A stretch of DNA of 64,000 nt, from the NCBI RefSeq assembly GCF_000975115.1, contig NZ_BBRE01000003.1, positions 186,001 to 250,000 on the forward strand. Reading direction: 5' to 3'. The notes under the pieces were generated by a model, which did not search any database, was not told the DNA's origin, and worked only from the letters and a program-made list of their open reading frames with translations. The position numbers and the translations under genes were made by a program. How positions within the stretch are numbered: position 1 is the first letter of the stretch; every line of letters begins with the position of its first letter. Source of the DNA: Demequina oxidasica. Its GTDB lineage: Bacteria > Actinomycetota > Actinomycetes > Actinomycetales > Demequinaceae. Positions 43,421 to 53,213 of the stretch are shown here, piece by piece.

Positions 43421-46400
43421 CTACTGAGGCGTGACCTCTCCCTCTCCGCGTAGCAACGCGATGATTTGGTCCTCGTCCAGGAGTCGCTCAGGGGTCACCG
43501 TCTGGTCCGCACCGACGTAGTAGAACGCGGCGTCCACGTCTTCCAGCGGGATCTGCTTCCAGCGCGACCACGCTAATCGGTACACCGCGAGTTGCACCTC
43601 GCGCGCCTCCTGCTCCGCCGCGTCACGAGTGGGGGAGCCTGACTTCCAGTCCACCACCGTGACCTTGTGAAGCCCGCCTCCTGGCTGGAAGACGGCGTCG
43701 ATGCGGGAGCGGACGGTGACGTTCCCGAGTGGGATCTCTACGTCCACCTCAATGTCGGACGGCGAACGGCTGGCCCACGGCGAAGCAAGGAAAGTCGCCT
43801 TGAGTCGTTCGAGGTCCATTTCCGGGGTGACATCGTCCCACTCGTCAGCCTCGAACAAGGGCACGTGGCCGTACTGCGTTTCGATCCATGCGTGCATCGC
43901 ACTACCGCGCTGAGCCGCATCGGTGGGAGGCGCCGGGACGGGCCTTCGCAATTGCACCGCGAAGGCCTCCCTGTCGCGGCGCATCGCCACCAGCGCGGAC
44001 GTGGAGAGGTGGGCGGGCGTCTGCACGGTCTCGACGCGGTTACGGCGGGCGTCACGCTCGGCCAGCATCGCGGCAATCTCAGTCGCCAGGGGCAACGCCT
44101 CGTCCCACGGCCGAGATGCCGAGCCCGGCTCGCTCATCTGTCCGGCAACCTCGGCGGCGAGTTCCCGACGGCGCACCTGTACCTCAGTCGCAGGAGTGGG
44201 CCAAGGCGCGCGCACCACCGCTGCATCCTCCGCTGGCGAGTCCGGATCGGGTGCCTCTGCCCAGTCCTGGTCGGAGACCAGCCCCGCGGCGACAAGTTCC
44301 TTCACAAAGACGGCTGGCTCACGCACCGTGGTGCCGCCCGTGCGCCACGACCCAGTGATGAAGGCGTGCGCCCGTGCGCGGGTGATCGCGACGTAGAACA
44401 GTCGCCGCTCCTCGTCAAGGCGATGCTTACCCGCATCCTGCTTGAAATCCTCGATGGAGGTGTTCAGGGTCTTGTGATCGACGGCGTCGCGCCAGAACCA
44501 CTCGGGCAGGTTGTCCCTGTCCATGCGCAACTCCCAAGGCAGCTCGCCAGTTCCGGAGAGCCACGCGGAATCCTTGTAATACGGGGTGGACTTTGACGGT
44601 GTCCCCACGGAGGGGAACTGGCCGTCGTTGAGCCCCGGCACGGCGACAACGTCCCACTCGAGCCCCTTGGAGGAGTGCACTGTGAGAATCTGAACAGTCC
44701 CAGGCTCGGGGTTCTTTACGGGGGTAGCGAGCCCACCTTCCTCACTACGAGCCACGTCGAGCCACGCCAGGAAGGCGCCGAGCGTGGTCCGCTCCGACCC
44801 CACCGAGAACGAACGCGCAGCCTCAACGAAGGCGTCCATGTTGCGTTGCGCGCGGCCGTCCGGACGCGCCACCGCCGACTCGATGTCTAATGCCCAGGCT
44901 CGCTCGGCAAATACGATGAGTTCGGTGAGCCCCAGGTACGTATGGGTGCGCACTAGATCGACGACCCGTTGCAGCACCGTCAGGCGTGACCTAGCCTCGT
45001 TACTGAGCGAGCGCTCCTCAAAAGATTCCCACGCAGGGTCGGGCAACTCCGCGAGCGCATCGACAATGGATGGCTCGCCCTCTCGGACTGCTCGTGCACC
45101 GGCGAGCTGACGCGACCAGTCCCCCAACGCCATCACATCGCGTGGGCCTAGGTTCACACGCTCTGAGGTCAGCAAACGCATCAGCGAGTCGCCCCTGGAC
45201 GGGTCGTGGGCAACCTCCAGCAGCGCCACCACGTCCGTCACCTCTGGGGTGTCGAGCAGTCCACCGAGACCGACGACCTCGTACTCAATCCCTGCGGCCT
45301 CGAACGCATCGACGAGGGGGGCGAACTGCGCCTTACGACGGCACAGCACCGCTGCGGTGACCTCCTCAATCGCCACGCCGGCCATCTCGGCACACTGCGC
45401 CCGTCGCTCGATCAGGAAGCGAGCCACTCCGGCGGCTTCCGACAATGCATCGTCATAGACCACCGACTCAACCCCGGGTGCGGGGCGCTGCACGGGCGCC
45501 ACCCCCAAGAACTGAGATTTCGAGACGAGGGGCTCGACGTGCACCGCGGACTCCTCACGCAGCGGTGCGGCCGCCGCATTTGCCGCGGCCAGGATGGTGG
45601 CCTCGTTGCGCCACGACACCGACAGGGTTTGCTGACGCACGCGATCGTCGCCGCCAAACTTGCGGACAAAGTCCTTGAGCGCCGCCGCCGATGCGCCGCG
45701 GAATCCATAGATGGCCTGGTTGGGGTCGCCCACCGCCATCACGGGATGATTGGCGCCGAACATTGTCGCGAACAGCTCGAGCTGGGCAGGCGACGTGTCT
45801 TGGAACTCGTCGAGCAACACCACCCGGTAGCGGCTGCGCTCGATCGCCTGGACTGCGGGGAGCTCCGCGAGTTGGACCGCCGTCGCGACCTGATCCGAGT
45901 AGTCGAGGTAGCCGCCCACTCGCTTGCGGTGCTGATACTCCTCGACGAGGTCCGCGAGCGCGATGAGCGAACGCAACTTACCCACCTGCCCACCGAGCGC
46001 CTTCGTGAAGACTCCCGGAAGGTCATCATCCATCTTCTTAGGAAGCATCTCCATGTCCGCCAGCGCACCTTGCGCCCACCTGCGCAACTGCGCTGGGGTC
46101 ACCTGGTGATCGCGCATTTGGCCGCTGAGCCGGGGAATGGCCGAGACCACAGAACTTACCGCCGCATCGGTCTCAAGGGTGGCGGTCCAGCCATCCACGA
46201 TCGAGACTGCAAGCTGCCACAGCGCGGCGTCCGTCAGCACGGTTGACTCCGGGTCGACGCCGATGCGTAGCCCGTGCTCTGCCGCCAACCGAGCGGCGTA
46301 GCCGTTGTACGTCGCGACCGACGGCGCGGGGCGCGCGGCATCCGTGCCAAAAATCTTGTCGAGGTGGAGCTGAGAGCGCTCGGCGATTTCCGCGGCGGCC

Positions 46401-46696
46401 TTGCGCGTGAAGGTCAGGCACAGGATCTCGTCCGGAGCGATGTCACGACCCAGCAGTTCGCGCCCGTGATCTACGAGGTAGGCGATGCGCAGCGACAGCG
46501 TCTCGGTCTTTCCGGAGCCCGCACCGGCAACCACGAGCATCGGAGCCAGGTCCGCACCGATGATCGCCTGCTGCTCGGGAGTAGGCGGCTTGCCTACACT
46601 GATGAGGTCGGCCAACTCGCCAACCCCGCGGCCAAGCCCCTCCACTGTGCCGGTGGCGCTCGAGACAACGCCGTCGCCCAAGGAGTCCTCGCTCAT
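43421..46696 (-). CDS. adnB: ATP-dependent helicase-nuclease, AdnB-like
   Basis: About 1091 residues. SF1A helicase motifs: Walker A GAGSGKT (58-64), LDEFQDTSPAQ, QAIYGFRGA, VSWRNE, TVHSSKGLEWDVV and VAITRARAHAFI. A RecB-family nuclease lies at the C-terminus (RSRIDAVF ... VVDWKSGSPT, with YRLAWSRW after). In mycobacteria AdnB is the leading motor of the AdnAB dimer that resects double-strand ends. The ATG overlaps the stop of the AdnA-like gene (ATGA), coupling their synthesis as expected for heterodimer partners. Confidence 0.92.
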   Translation of the reverse strand: MSEDSLGDGVVSSATGTVEGLGRGVGELADLISVGKPPTPEQQAIIGADLAPMLVVAGAGSGKTETLSLRIAYLVDHGRELLGRDIAPDEILCLTFTRKAAAEIAERSQLHLDKIFGTDAARPAPSVATYNGYAARLAAEHGLRIGVDPESTVLTDAALWQLAVSIVDGWTATLETDAAVSSVVSAIPRLSGQMRDHQVTPAQLRRWAQGALADMEMLPKKMDDDLPGVFTKALGGQVGKLRSLIALADLVEEYQHRKRVGGYLDYSDQVATAVQLAELPAVQAIERSRYRVVLLDEFQDTSPAQLELFATMFGANHPVMAVGDPNQAIYGFRGASAAALKDFVRKFGGDDRVRQQTLSVSWRNEATILAAANAAAAPLREESAVHVEPLVSKSQFLGVAPVQRPAPGVESVVYDDALSEAAGVARFLIERRAQCAEMAGVAIEEVTAAVLCRRKAQFAPLVDAFEAAGIEYEVVGLGGLLDTPEVTDVVALLEVAHDPSRGDSLMRLLTSERVNLGPRDVMALGDWSRQLAGARAVREGEPSIVDALAELPDPAWESFEERSLSNEARSRLTVLQRVVDLVRTHTYLGLTELIVFAERAWALDIESAVARPDGRAQRNMDAFVEAARSFSVGSERTTLGAFLAWLDVARSEEGGLATPVKNPEPGTVQILTVHSSKGLEWDVVAVPGLNDGQFPSVGTPSKSTPYYKDSAWLSGTGELPWELRMDRDNLPEWFWRDAVDHKTLNTSIEDFKQDAGKHRLDEERRLFYVAITRARAHAFITGSWRTGGTTVREPAVFVKELVAAGLVSDQDWAEAPDPDSPAEDAAVVRAPWPTPATEVQVRRRELAAEVAGQMSEPGSASRPWDEALPLATEIAAMLAERDARRNRVETVQTPAHLSTSALVAMRRDREAFAVQLRRPVPAPPTDAAQRGSAMHAWIETQYGHVPLFEADEWDDVTPEMDLERLKATFLASPWASRSPSDIEVDVEIPLGNVTVRSRIDAVFQPGGGLHKVTVVDWKSGSPTRDAAEQEAREVQLAVYRLAWSRWKQIPLEDVDAAFYYVGADQTVTPERLLDEDQIIALLRGEGEVTPQ

Positions 46697-49600
46697 AGTT
46701 CGCTTACCTGCTTTCCGGTGGGGCGCGCGGGGCATGATCGCCGCACAGGGCAGTGATCACACATTGAGTTGGTGGTCGCATCGAACGACGCCCCCGTCAT
46801 GATGTGCACGACCGTGTCGAGCCGAGCTCGGGTCGCGGCGTCGTCGACGGCCGGTTGAATCAACTCATTGACGGACACTCGGCTCGCGTCGCCCACAAAG
46901 ACCAGAGACGCGTCGCGCGCCTCGGAGACGCCCTCGAACGCGCCGTGGTTGGCCGCGAGTTGGTACATCGCGAGCTGCCCGTGGTCGACGACCTCTCCCT
47001 TGGGAATGGCAGTGCCGGTCTTGAGGTCAACGATGCGAGCCTTCCCATCGCTGATCTCCACTCGGTCGGCCTGGCCTGCCAGACGCGCCCGGCCGAGCGT
47101 CACCGCAAAATCTTTCTCCACAAAAAGCTCGTGCGGAACCGAGCCCACAATGTATGCCGCGAGTTTTTTAATCATCGCGCGAGCTCTCTGATAGTCGACG
47201 CGCTGCGCCCACGTTTCCAGCCCGCCCACATCGGGCCACCGCCGCTCAAACTCAGCGAACAGTTCCGTCTCCGTGCCCGAGGGTAGTGCCGCTGCAATCT
47301 CGTGAATGAGAGTGCCGAGGTCTTGCGCCTGGGTGCTTTCCTTGCTTCCGCCAGCGCTCTCGAGGGCCCACTTCAGCGCGCAACGCTCGACGGCGTCCAC
47401 GCGCGACGGAGATACCCGCACCACGGCATCGTCATCCCAGAAGGGGAGGTCCGTAGATGGCTCGGGGACGCCATTCCAGCGCGCGGGGTGCGCGCCGGGA
47501 AGGTCGAGGAGCGCAAGGTTGGCGAGCATGCGCGCATAGGCGATCCTGTCATCAGCCGATGCCGCCTGGGCCTCCGTGCGCAGCGTCGCGACCGCCGCGC
47601 GCAGGTCCGCGACGCGCCCCAGTTCTGTGGCGTCGATCCTCTTGACGCCCGTGGCCTCCTCGATGATCGACACGAATCTCGACGGTCGAGATTCGTCTCC
47701 CTCGAGGCACGCGACCACTAGGCGCTGCCGTGCGCGCGAGACAGCCACCAATAGCGCGCGGGTCTCGTCGTCAAGCACGGCCTTGCGCGCGGAGTGCGCC
47801 GCCACGACCCTACTCTCCGCGGTCAGCGGGATCGCGTCAGCTCGCCCCGCCACGATGTCAGCGAAGTGTGCGGCGCCCAGCACTGAGTCGCGCAGCTTCA
47901 AGTTGGGCCACACTCCCTCGTCGAGGCCAGCCACCACCACCACGTCCCACTCCCGACCGGCGGCCGAGGCTGGGGTGGCGAAGGACACCACGTCCACTCC
48001 CACGGCACGCGCGCCGAGTGAGTCCGCGGCGAAGTCTTGCGCCTCCAGGTACTCGAGGAACTGTCCGATGCGCGCTTCGGGCATGCGCTCGGAGAATGTC
48101 TGCGCGGCGCGCATCAGCGCGATGACCGCGTCCAGGTCAGCGTCGTCCCGGGAGGAGCCCGCGAGAGCGGCGTCTCGCCACGCGTCGGACACTCCCAAGG
48201 AATCCCATACGGCCCACAGCACTCCACCCGGGGTCGCTCGTGGCGCTGAGGCCGCCGCGCGCCCCACCTCGACCGCCAGCGCAGCAATCCGTGCCCTGCG
48301 TGCCTCAGGCTCACCGAGCGCACTCAACAACTCCGGCGATTCAAGTGCGGCGATGACGAGTTCCGCACCTGTGGCAACGCCACCCTCCTCGCGGTTGGCC
48401 CGCACAAGTGCTCGCCGTAAGCGCCTGATCCCGATGGCGTCGAGTCCAATTAAACGTGAGCCCAGTAGCTCGAGCGCAGTGTCCTCTGTCCACTCCTCGC
48501 CCAACGCCAACCGAACAACGCTGAGGAGTGCCGCGACGGCGGGCTCGCGATGCAGTGCCAGCGCATCGCCAACCGTCTCGCACGGAATATCCGCCGCGAT
48601 AAGGTCGGATCGCAGTTCGCGCAACTGAGCGCCTGAGCGGGCAATCACCACCATTTGCCCCCACGGTGAGGAGTCGCCGTCAAAGCCGTGGCGCGCTCGC
48701 CTGAGCTGCGCGGCAATGGCCCGCGACTGCGAGTACCGGTGCGGCGCCACCATCACGCGAACGCGCGACTCGACGTCGTCAGCTGACTCCCCTGAGTCCG
48801 TTTCGGCGCTGTCATTCTCGTCGCCGCCAGCACCGTCAGGGTGGATGTCGGCGCTGCTCTGGGGCGCGTCCGCCGGGTTCCGCTCAGGCCCGGGCATCAT
48901 GCGGATCGCGGAGCCCGCGGGCATACCGATCCGGTCTGCCACGCGCTGAGTGAGCGCGGCGAGGGCGGGGTGCTGGCGATACTGCTCGGTCAGCGTGAGG
49001 ACCTCAGCATCGAATCCGCCCTCACCCAACGGACGCGCCGCGGCGCCCAGAGCACCTGGCATCGCGCCTCGGTAGCCCTGCACCGACTCGTCCGAGTTTC
49101 CGAGCACCGCGATGCGGGCTCCGTTCGCCGCCGCCACCTGCAACAACCTTCCGGTGGCGGATGTCGCGTCGTGGAAGTCGTCCACGATCACCAGATCCCA
49201 CCCCGGACGGGGCCCGTCGAGAACCTCGTCCCATTGCTCCAGTACATCGGCCGCGTAGGAGACGACGGCAGCGGGGTCGTACCTCGCACCTTGATCGCCA
49301 GGAGAGCCTCGCAGCGCCATCACGTTGTCGTACTCCTCGTAGACCTGCGCGGCCGCCAGCCATTCAGGTCGCTGCGTCAGTCTGGCCAGCTCGGCCATGT
49401 CCCCCGGGCCTAGGCCCGACTCAGCCGCGCGCATCAGTAAATTCCGCAGCTCCTCGCGAAATCCCGCGAGCGCCGTCGCCTCTAACGGAACGGCGCTTGC
49501 CCAATCCACGCGGGCCCCCTCACCTGCCGCGTGGCCCGCGAGCAACTCGCGCAGAATGACGTCTTGTTCCGCGCCGGTGACCAGCGCGGGCGGTGGCATC

Positions 49601-49947
49601 TCGTCGACGCGGGCGCGCGCCGCGAGCAACGCGTATGCGGCAGAGGCCGCGGTACGCACCACAGGTGACCCTGTGGGCCGGCCCATAGCCGCGGAGACGC
49701 GGTCGCGAAGAAGCGCTGCTGCGACACGGGTGGGAGCGATCACCAGCACTCGCTCGGGAGCCAGGCCGGCCGCCACGGCGCGCGCCGCCCCCGCGACTGC
49801 GACCGCAGTCTTACCCGAGCCGGGAACACCCACGATGGCGAGATTGCCTGTGCCGGCCGCCACGGCATCGGCCGCACGAGTTTGTGCCGCGTCGAGTGGT
49901 GGCTCGACGGCGCGGGCGAGCGGGGCGACAAGCGCTAGAGACGGCAT
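46693..49947 (-). CDS. adnA: ATP-dependent helicase-nuclease with iron-sulfur site, AdnA-like
   Basis: 1084 residues. Walker A GVPGSGKT (40-47); Walker B reads IVDDFHD instead of DExxQ, and motif III is LGNSDESVQGYRGA. After a variable acidic insert (about 350-390), the C-terminal nuclease has RLAGQADRVEI and RIVDLKTGT. Cys in AVERCALKWAL together with CDHCPVRRSC (C-x2-C-x5-C) near the end can bind a [4Fe-4S] cluster, as in AddB/AdnA nucleases. The altered Walker B fits the weaker, non-leading motor of AdnA. First gene of the adnAB pair. Confidence 0.92.
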   Translation of the reverse strand: MPSLALVAPLARAVEPPLDAAQTRAADAVAAGTGNLAIVGVPGSGKTAVAVAGAARAVAAGLAPERVLVIAPTRVAAALLRDRVSAAMGRPTGSPVVRTAASAAYALLAARARVDEMPPPALVTGAEQDVILRELLAGHAAGEGARVDWASAVPLEATALAGFREELRNLLMRAAESGLGPGDMAELARLTQRPEWLAAAQVYEEYDNVMALRGSPGDQGARYDPAAVVSYAADVLEQWDEVLDGPRPGWDLVIVDDFHDATSATGRLLQVAAANGARIAVLGNSDESVQGYRGAMPGALGAAARPLGEGGFDAEVLTLTEQYRQHPALAALTQRVADRIGMPAGSAIRMMPGPERNPADAPQSSADIHPDGAGGDENDSAETDSGESADDVESRVRVMVAPHRYSQSRAIAAQLRRARHGFDGDSSPWGQMVVIARSGAQLRELRSDLIAADIPCETVGDALALHREPAVAALLSVVRLALGEEWTEDTALELLGSRLIGLDAIGIRRLRRALVRANREEGGVATGAELVIAALESPELLSALGEPEARRARIAALAVEVGRAAASAPRATPGGVLWAVWDSLGVSDAWRDAALAGSSRDDADLDAVIALMRAAQTFSERMPEARIGQFLEYLEAQDFAADSLGARAVGVDVVSFATPASAAGREWDVVVVAGLDEGVWPNLKLRDSVLGAAHFADIVAGRADAIPLTAESRVVAAHSARKAVLDDETRALLVAVSRARQRLVVACLEGDESRPSRFVSIIEEATGVKRIDATELGRVADLRAAVATLRTEAQAASADDRIAYARMLANLALLDLPGAHPARWNGVPEPSTDLPFWDDDAVVRVSPSRVDAVERCALKWALESAGGSKESTQAQDLGTLIHEIAAALPSGTETELFAEFERRWPDVGGLETWAQRVDYQRARAMIKKLAAYIVGSVPHELFVEKDFAVTLGRARLAGQADRVEISDGKARIVDLKTGTAIPKGEVVDHGQLAMYQLAANHGAFEGVSEARDASLVFVGDASRVSVNELIQPAVDDAATRARLDTVVHIMTGASFDATTNSMCDHCPVRRSCPARPTGKQVSEL

Positions 49948-50001
49948 GTGCCTATTCCACCAGAGACCACTGACGCGTCCAGAATCCCCGTCGGCCAGCC
50001 G

Positions 50002-50916
50002 CTACGAGGAAGGGCTTGGAGCTGGCGAGGGGTCGTCAGCGGGTACTGCAGAGTCCGGGAACGCCCATGGGTTGGTAGTGCAGTCCTCCATCGGCTCTCG
50101 CTGGTCCGCCATGACGAGGGCAGAACCGCGTACACACTCGCCCTCCGCCTCACCAAGGATGTGGCCCGTGTCGTGTGTGATGAGGAAATCGCGCGCTCCG
50201 ACGATGTCGTCGCCATAGCCTGGCAGTCCCGCGATCCAGTCGTACTGGCTGATCGCCGCGGTACCCCGGTCCGCACAGGTGGCATCCGCAGTCGGCGTCG
50301 AGTCCTCCCCGTTATCCGTCGTGGGCTCTCGAGTAGCCGATGCTCCCTGCCCCGTGGCGTGAGGGTTCGGGCACAACGCCGCGGCCGTATAGGGACTCGC
50401 CATCACGATACGCACGTCGGGCACGCCCTGCGTCAAGACGAATTGCATGCGGTCCCCACTGCCCCAGCCGCGGGGGTCGTTGAGGATGTTCATGACGTAT
50501 GTCCCAAACTTTGCCGCATCGATGTCGATGCCATCCTCGACATCGATGCGTACCAGGCGCACAGGAATGCCGTTATCCGGCACTGGATCCTCACCAGGTG
50601 CGGCCGTGAACGTTTCCTCACCGTGCAGGGTGTAATCCAGCGAGAACACCCCTGCGTCATAGTCGTCCTCAGTCAACTCACGGTCGATGGGCTCGAGCGG
50701 AGGGACGGACACCTCGACAGACGGCGAGGGTGTAGGGGTCGGGGTGGGCGATGGCGAGGTCTCATTGGCCGCTCGGTACATACCCGGAATCTTGCTGGTA
50801 CCCCACCCGGTGGCAATGCCTGCTCCGAACGCGAGGGCCACCACGACCGCGGTGATTACTGCGGTACGCCAGGAGATTCCCCTGCCCGCGAACAGGCCCT
50901 CGGAACGCCGACTCAT
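50002..50916 (-). CDS. DUF3152 membrane-anchored protein with altered metalloprotease motif
   Basis: 304 residues: membrane helix about 18-38, Ser/Thr/Pro-rich linker (54-72), then the DUF3152 domain (about 85-285). Family members usually carry HExGH and a Cys-containing region ending NPWP; here the motif is HDTGH (248-252), so the catalytic Glu is Asp, and the later His ligand is replaced by a Glu-rich stretch (EAEGEC, 256-261). The methionine turn (ALVMAD) and NPWAFP remain. Probably still zinc-binding but weakly active or inactive. ATG 50916; divergent from the DUF3107 gene. Confidence 0.85.
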   Translation of the reverse strand: MSRRSEGLFAGRGISWRTAVITAVVVALAFGAGIATGWGTSKIPGMYRAANETSPSPTPTPTPSPSVEVSVPPLEPIDRELTEDDYDAGVFSLDYTLHGEETFTAAPGEDPVPDNGIPVRLVRIDVEDGIDIDAAKFGTYVMNILNDPRGWGSGDRMQFVLTQGVPDVRIVMASPYTAAALCPNPHATGQGASATREPTTDNGEDSTPTADATCADRGTAAISQYDWIAGLPGYGDDIVGARDFLITHDTGHILGEAEGECVRGSALVMADQREPMEDCTTNPWAFPDSAVPADDPSPAPSPSS

Positions 50917-50968
50917 GCCCCTACGATAGTTCGTAACACCCGTCGCAAGAACCAGTGGAGGCCAAAAC

Positions 50969-51187
50969 GTGGAAGTTAGAATCGGCGTACAGAACGTGTC
51001 GCGAGAGATTTCGCTCGACACGGATATGACTGCAGACGCGGTCGCCAAGGCAGTAGCCGATGCAATCGCTGGCGGCACGCTCGACCTCACCGATGCGAAG
51101 GGCCGCCGCATCGTGGTGCCGTCCGCCGCAGTGGGTTACGTAGACATCGGCGAGGAAACCAAGCACCGCGTGGGCTTCGGCTCCTAG
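50969..51187 (+). CDS. DUF3107 family protein
   Basis: 72 residues starting with GTG, TGGAGG 8 nt upstream. MEVRIGVQNVSREISLDT, then helix MTADAVAKAVADAI, then VVPSAAVGYVDIG are the family hallmarks. The M. tuberculosis homologue is Rv3208A (TB9.4). Function unknown; its size and conservation suggest a small adaptor. A terminator hairpin follows. Confidence 0.93.
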   Translation: MEVRIGVQNVSREISLDTDMTADAVAKAVADAIAGGTLDLTDAKGRRIVVPSAAVGYVDIGEETKHRVGFGS

Positions 51188-51202
51188 GTAGTTCTCGCAC
51201 GT

Positions 51203-51240
51203 AAAGCCCCCTTGGTGCCACCGGCTGCCACGGGGGCTTT
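51203..51240. terminator. Terminator-like hairpin after the DUF3107 gene
   Basis: AAAGCCCCC pairs with GGGGGCTTT around 20 nt that can fold further (TGGTGCCACC). It sits between the convergent DUF3107 and gluconokinase genes and is likely bidirectional. Confidence 0.7.
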
Positions 51241-51257
51241 GCTATGCCCCAAGGCGT

Positions 51258-51761
51258 CTACCCGGCCAGAGTCGCGAGTCGGTCTCGCACAGCCTCCACC
51301 ACGGCGCCGATGCTGGCTCCGCTGACGTCGACGGTCACCCCAGGCTCGTCCCCTGCCAGGGGTTCGAGCGTCGCGTACTGCGAATCGAGCAGGCTCGTGC
51401 CGGCAAAATGATCAGTGGCCGCGCTCCTGGCTCGCACCCGCTCCTCCAGGACGACCTGGGGCGCCGCGAGGTGGACGAACACGGCATCGGGCGCGTGGGC
51501 GATCAGGGCCTCACGGTAACTAAGGCGTAGCGCGGAGCAGGCGACCACAGCATCGGGCCGACCTCCCAGCCACGTGCCGACTATGTCGAGCCATGGCCAG
51601 CGGTCGTGGTCGCTCAGCGGCGTACCCGCTGCCATCTTGGCGACGTTGGCGGCCGGATGGAAGGCATCGGCGTCCGCGAAAGGGCTCCCCAGCGCAGTGG
51701 CTAGGGCAACTCCCACGGAGGTTTTGCCGCACCCGGTTACTCCCATCACGACCACTCTCAT
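51258..51761 (-). CDS. gntK: Gluconokinase
   Basis: 167 residues. Phosphorylates D-gluconate to 6-phosphogluconate with ATP, feeding the pentose phosphate pathway. P-loop GVTGCGKT (7-14), the substrate strand ADAFHPAANVAKMAAGTPLSD with DRWPWL, and CSALRLSYREAL are diagnostic of the GntK family. The frame extends to 51941, but ATG 51761 gives the canonical start and avoids overlap with the divergent surface-protein gene. No gluconate permease or GntR regulator is adjacent. Confidence 0.93.
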   Translation of the reverse strand: MRVVVMGVTGCGKTSVGVALATALGSPFADADAFHPAANVAKMAAGTPLSDHDRWPWLDIVGTWLGGRPDAVVACSALRLSYREALIAHAPDAVFVHLAAPQVVLEERVRARSAATDHFAGTSLLDSQYATLEPLAGDEPGVTVDVSGASIGAVVEAVRDRLATLAG

Positions 51762-51834
51762 GTCAGCCAGCCTATGGGAACTTTCTTGGTAGATGGCCAG
51801 AGCAGGCGCAGCGGCGCGCTCTATACTCACCATC

Positions 51835-53157
51835 ATGAAGCTGAACCGCGTCACCAGCGTTGTCTCCGCTACGTTCCTCGCGTCCGTTTTGGCGATGTCG
51901 GCGCTACCAGCGGGCGCGGTTGCTGACGACCAAATCGGCATCTACCCCACGTGGGAGATTTCCGGCAACACTGCCAACGCAACATTTTCTGCATCGACCG
52001 CGCCTGCCCCACTCTCGGCAACCTCCGACGCGTCGCGGTTCAGCCAGGCCACGGGACGATCGGCATTCCTTGGGCCTGGGACCGACTTTGGTACAGAATT
52101 TGGCTCCTCGCGACAACAGCCCTACTTAACTGTCGGCTCCGCCGCAACAGGCAACTCGACGACAACGGTGACCTTCACGGCGCCGCCAAGCCGGGAATGG
52201 GGACTCGCACTCGGGGATGTCGACTCGGAATGGGTGTTCGTCGAGGCGCTCGACGCCTCCGGCAACCCTCTCTCATCTCCCACCGATCTCACCGCGCTCG
52301 GATTTCAAGGTGTGGACAACTATTGCGCCACCTCCCCCAAGCCCACTTCTTGCGCATCAGGGGTGTCCTCTGATGAGCCGCGTTGGATCACGGCTCCCGA
52401 ATCAATCACGTCGACCTGCGTCGGAGTGCCCACGACGGTGAACTACGTCGGCGGCACCTTGCGAGGTAACGTTCCCGACACGTCGGGCGCCTACGGCTGG
52501 TTTAAGCCCACGGCAAATGTTGCCCAGGTGCGACTCACATTCGGCTCCCTCTGCGGGATTCCCACTTATCAAATCTGGGTCGCCGGAAGCACGGATTCCG
52601 CTGCGATAAGTGGCACCGTTGACGTAGAAGTGGCTCCAGGGAGCGCAGCCCCGACCAGCTCCGTGCGTGCCGTCCTGCGACGCGCGAGTGGCGAACCTGT
52701 GGTCGACGCTGCCGAAGAGCCCGTTGAGTCCGTTGTCGCGTCGGACGGAAGCTACGGCTTCCGCACACCGGTAAGCGACGAGCCGCTACTCATCACCTTC
52801 GAGACTCCCGCGGGCTTCACTGCCATCGATCCCATCACCGTGGTTCCCGACGCGCCCACTGTTTCGCTCGCGGCCGTCGTCGTGCAGTACAGCGATGGAG
52901 CATCGCCGTCGCCGAGTCCGACACCCATTCCAAGCGTCACGGCTGTTCCACGACCCAGCGCAACAGCCGATTTACCAGAGCCGGCTGCGACCTCAGTTGA
53001 TTCGTCCCCTGCGCCCGAGCTCGCAGAAACGGGAGTCTCCAGTGGCGGCTTATGGGCAGTGGGTGCCGTGGCAGGGCTCGCAATTGCCACGGGATCCGTG
53101 ATGGTATTCCGGTCGCGCACGCGCAACTCATATACAATGGCGGGGACCCGAGGTTGA
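51835..53157 (+). CDS. Secreted wall-anchored protein with LAETG sorting signal
   Basis: 440 residues. Signal peptide 1-30 (basic MKLNR, hydrophobic core, AVA cleavage before DDQIG). The mature part is beta-rich and polar (30-280), followed by a probable Cna-B/SdrD-like domain (about 285-375, DGSYGFRTPVS). A Pro/Ser linker leads to LAETG (396-400), a hydrophobic helix (VGAVAGLAIATGSVMVF) and a basic tail RSRTR. LAXTG is the recognition site of actinobacterial class E sortases. No sortase gene is in the window. Ligand unknown; possible adhesin. Confidence 0.8.
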   Translation: MKLNRVTSVVSATFLASVLAMSALPAGAVADDQIGIYPTWEISGNTANATFSASTAPAPLSATSDASRFSQATGRSAFLGPGTDFGTEFGSSRQQPYLTVGSAATGNSTTTVTFTAPPSREWGLALGDVDSEWVFVEALDASGNPLSSPTDLTALGFQGVDNYCATSPKPTSCASGVSSDEPRWITAPESITSTCVGVPTTVNYVGGTLRGNVPDTSGAYGWFKPTANVAQVRLTFGSLCGIPTYQIWVAGSTDSAAISGTVDVEVAPGSAAPTSSVRAVLRRASGEPVVDAAEEPVESVVASDGSYGFRTPVSDEPLLITFETPAGFTAIDPITVVPDAPTVSLAAVVVQYSDGASPSPSPTPIPSVTAVPRPSATADLPEPAATSVDSSPAPELAETGVSSGGLWAVGAVAGLAIATGSVMVFRSRTRNSYTMAGTRG

Positions 53158-53213
53158 CCGGTCGTCATGTGAAGCGCGGTACCGCTACAGATCAGCGATG
53201 AGCCGCTAAGAAG

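Noticed and set aside
45206-46246. 346-codon frame opposite adnB
   Set aside because: Shadow frame with composition unlike a real protein.
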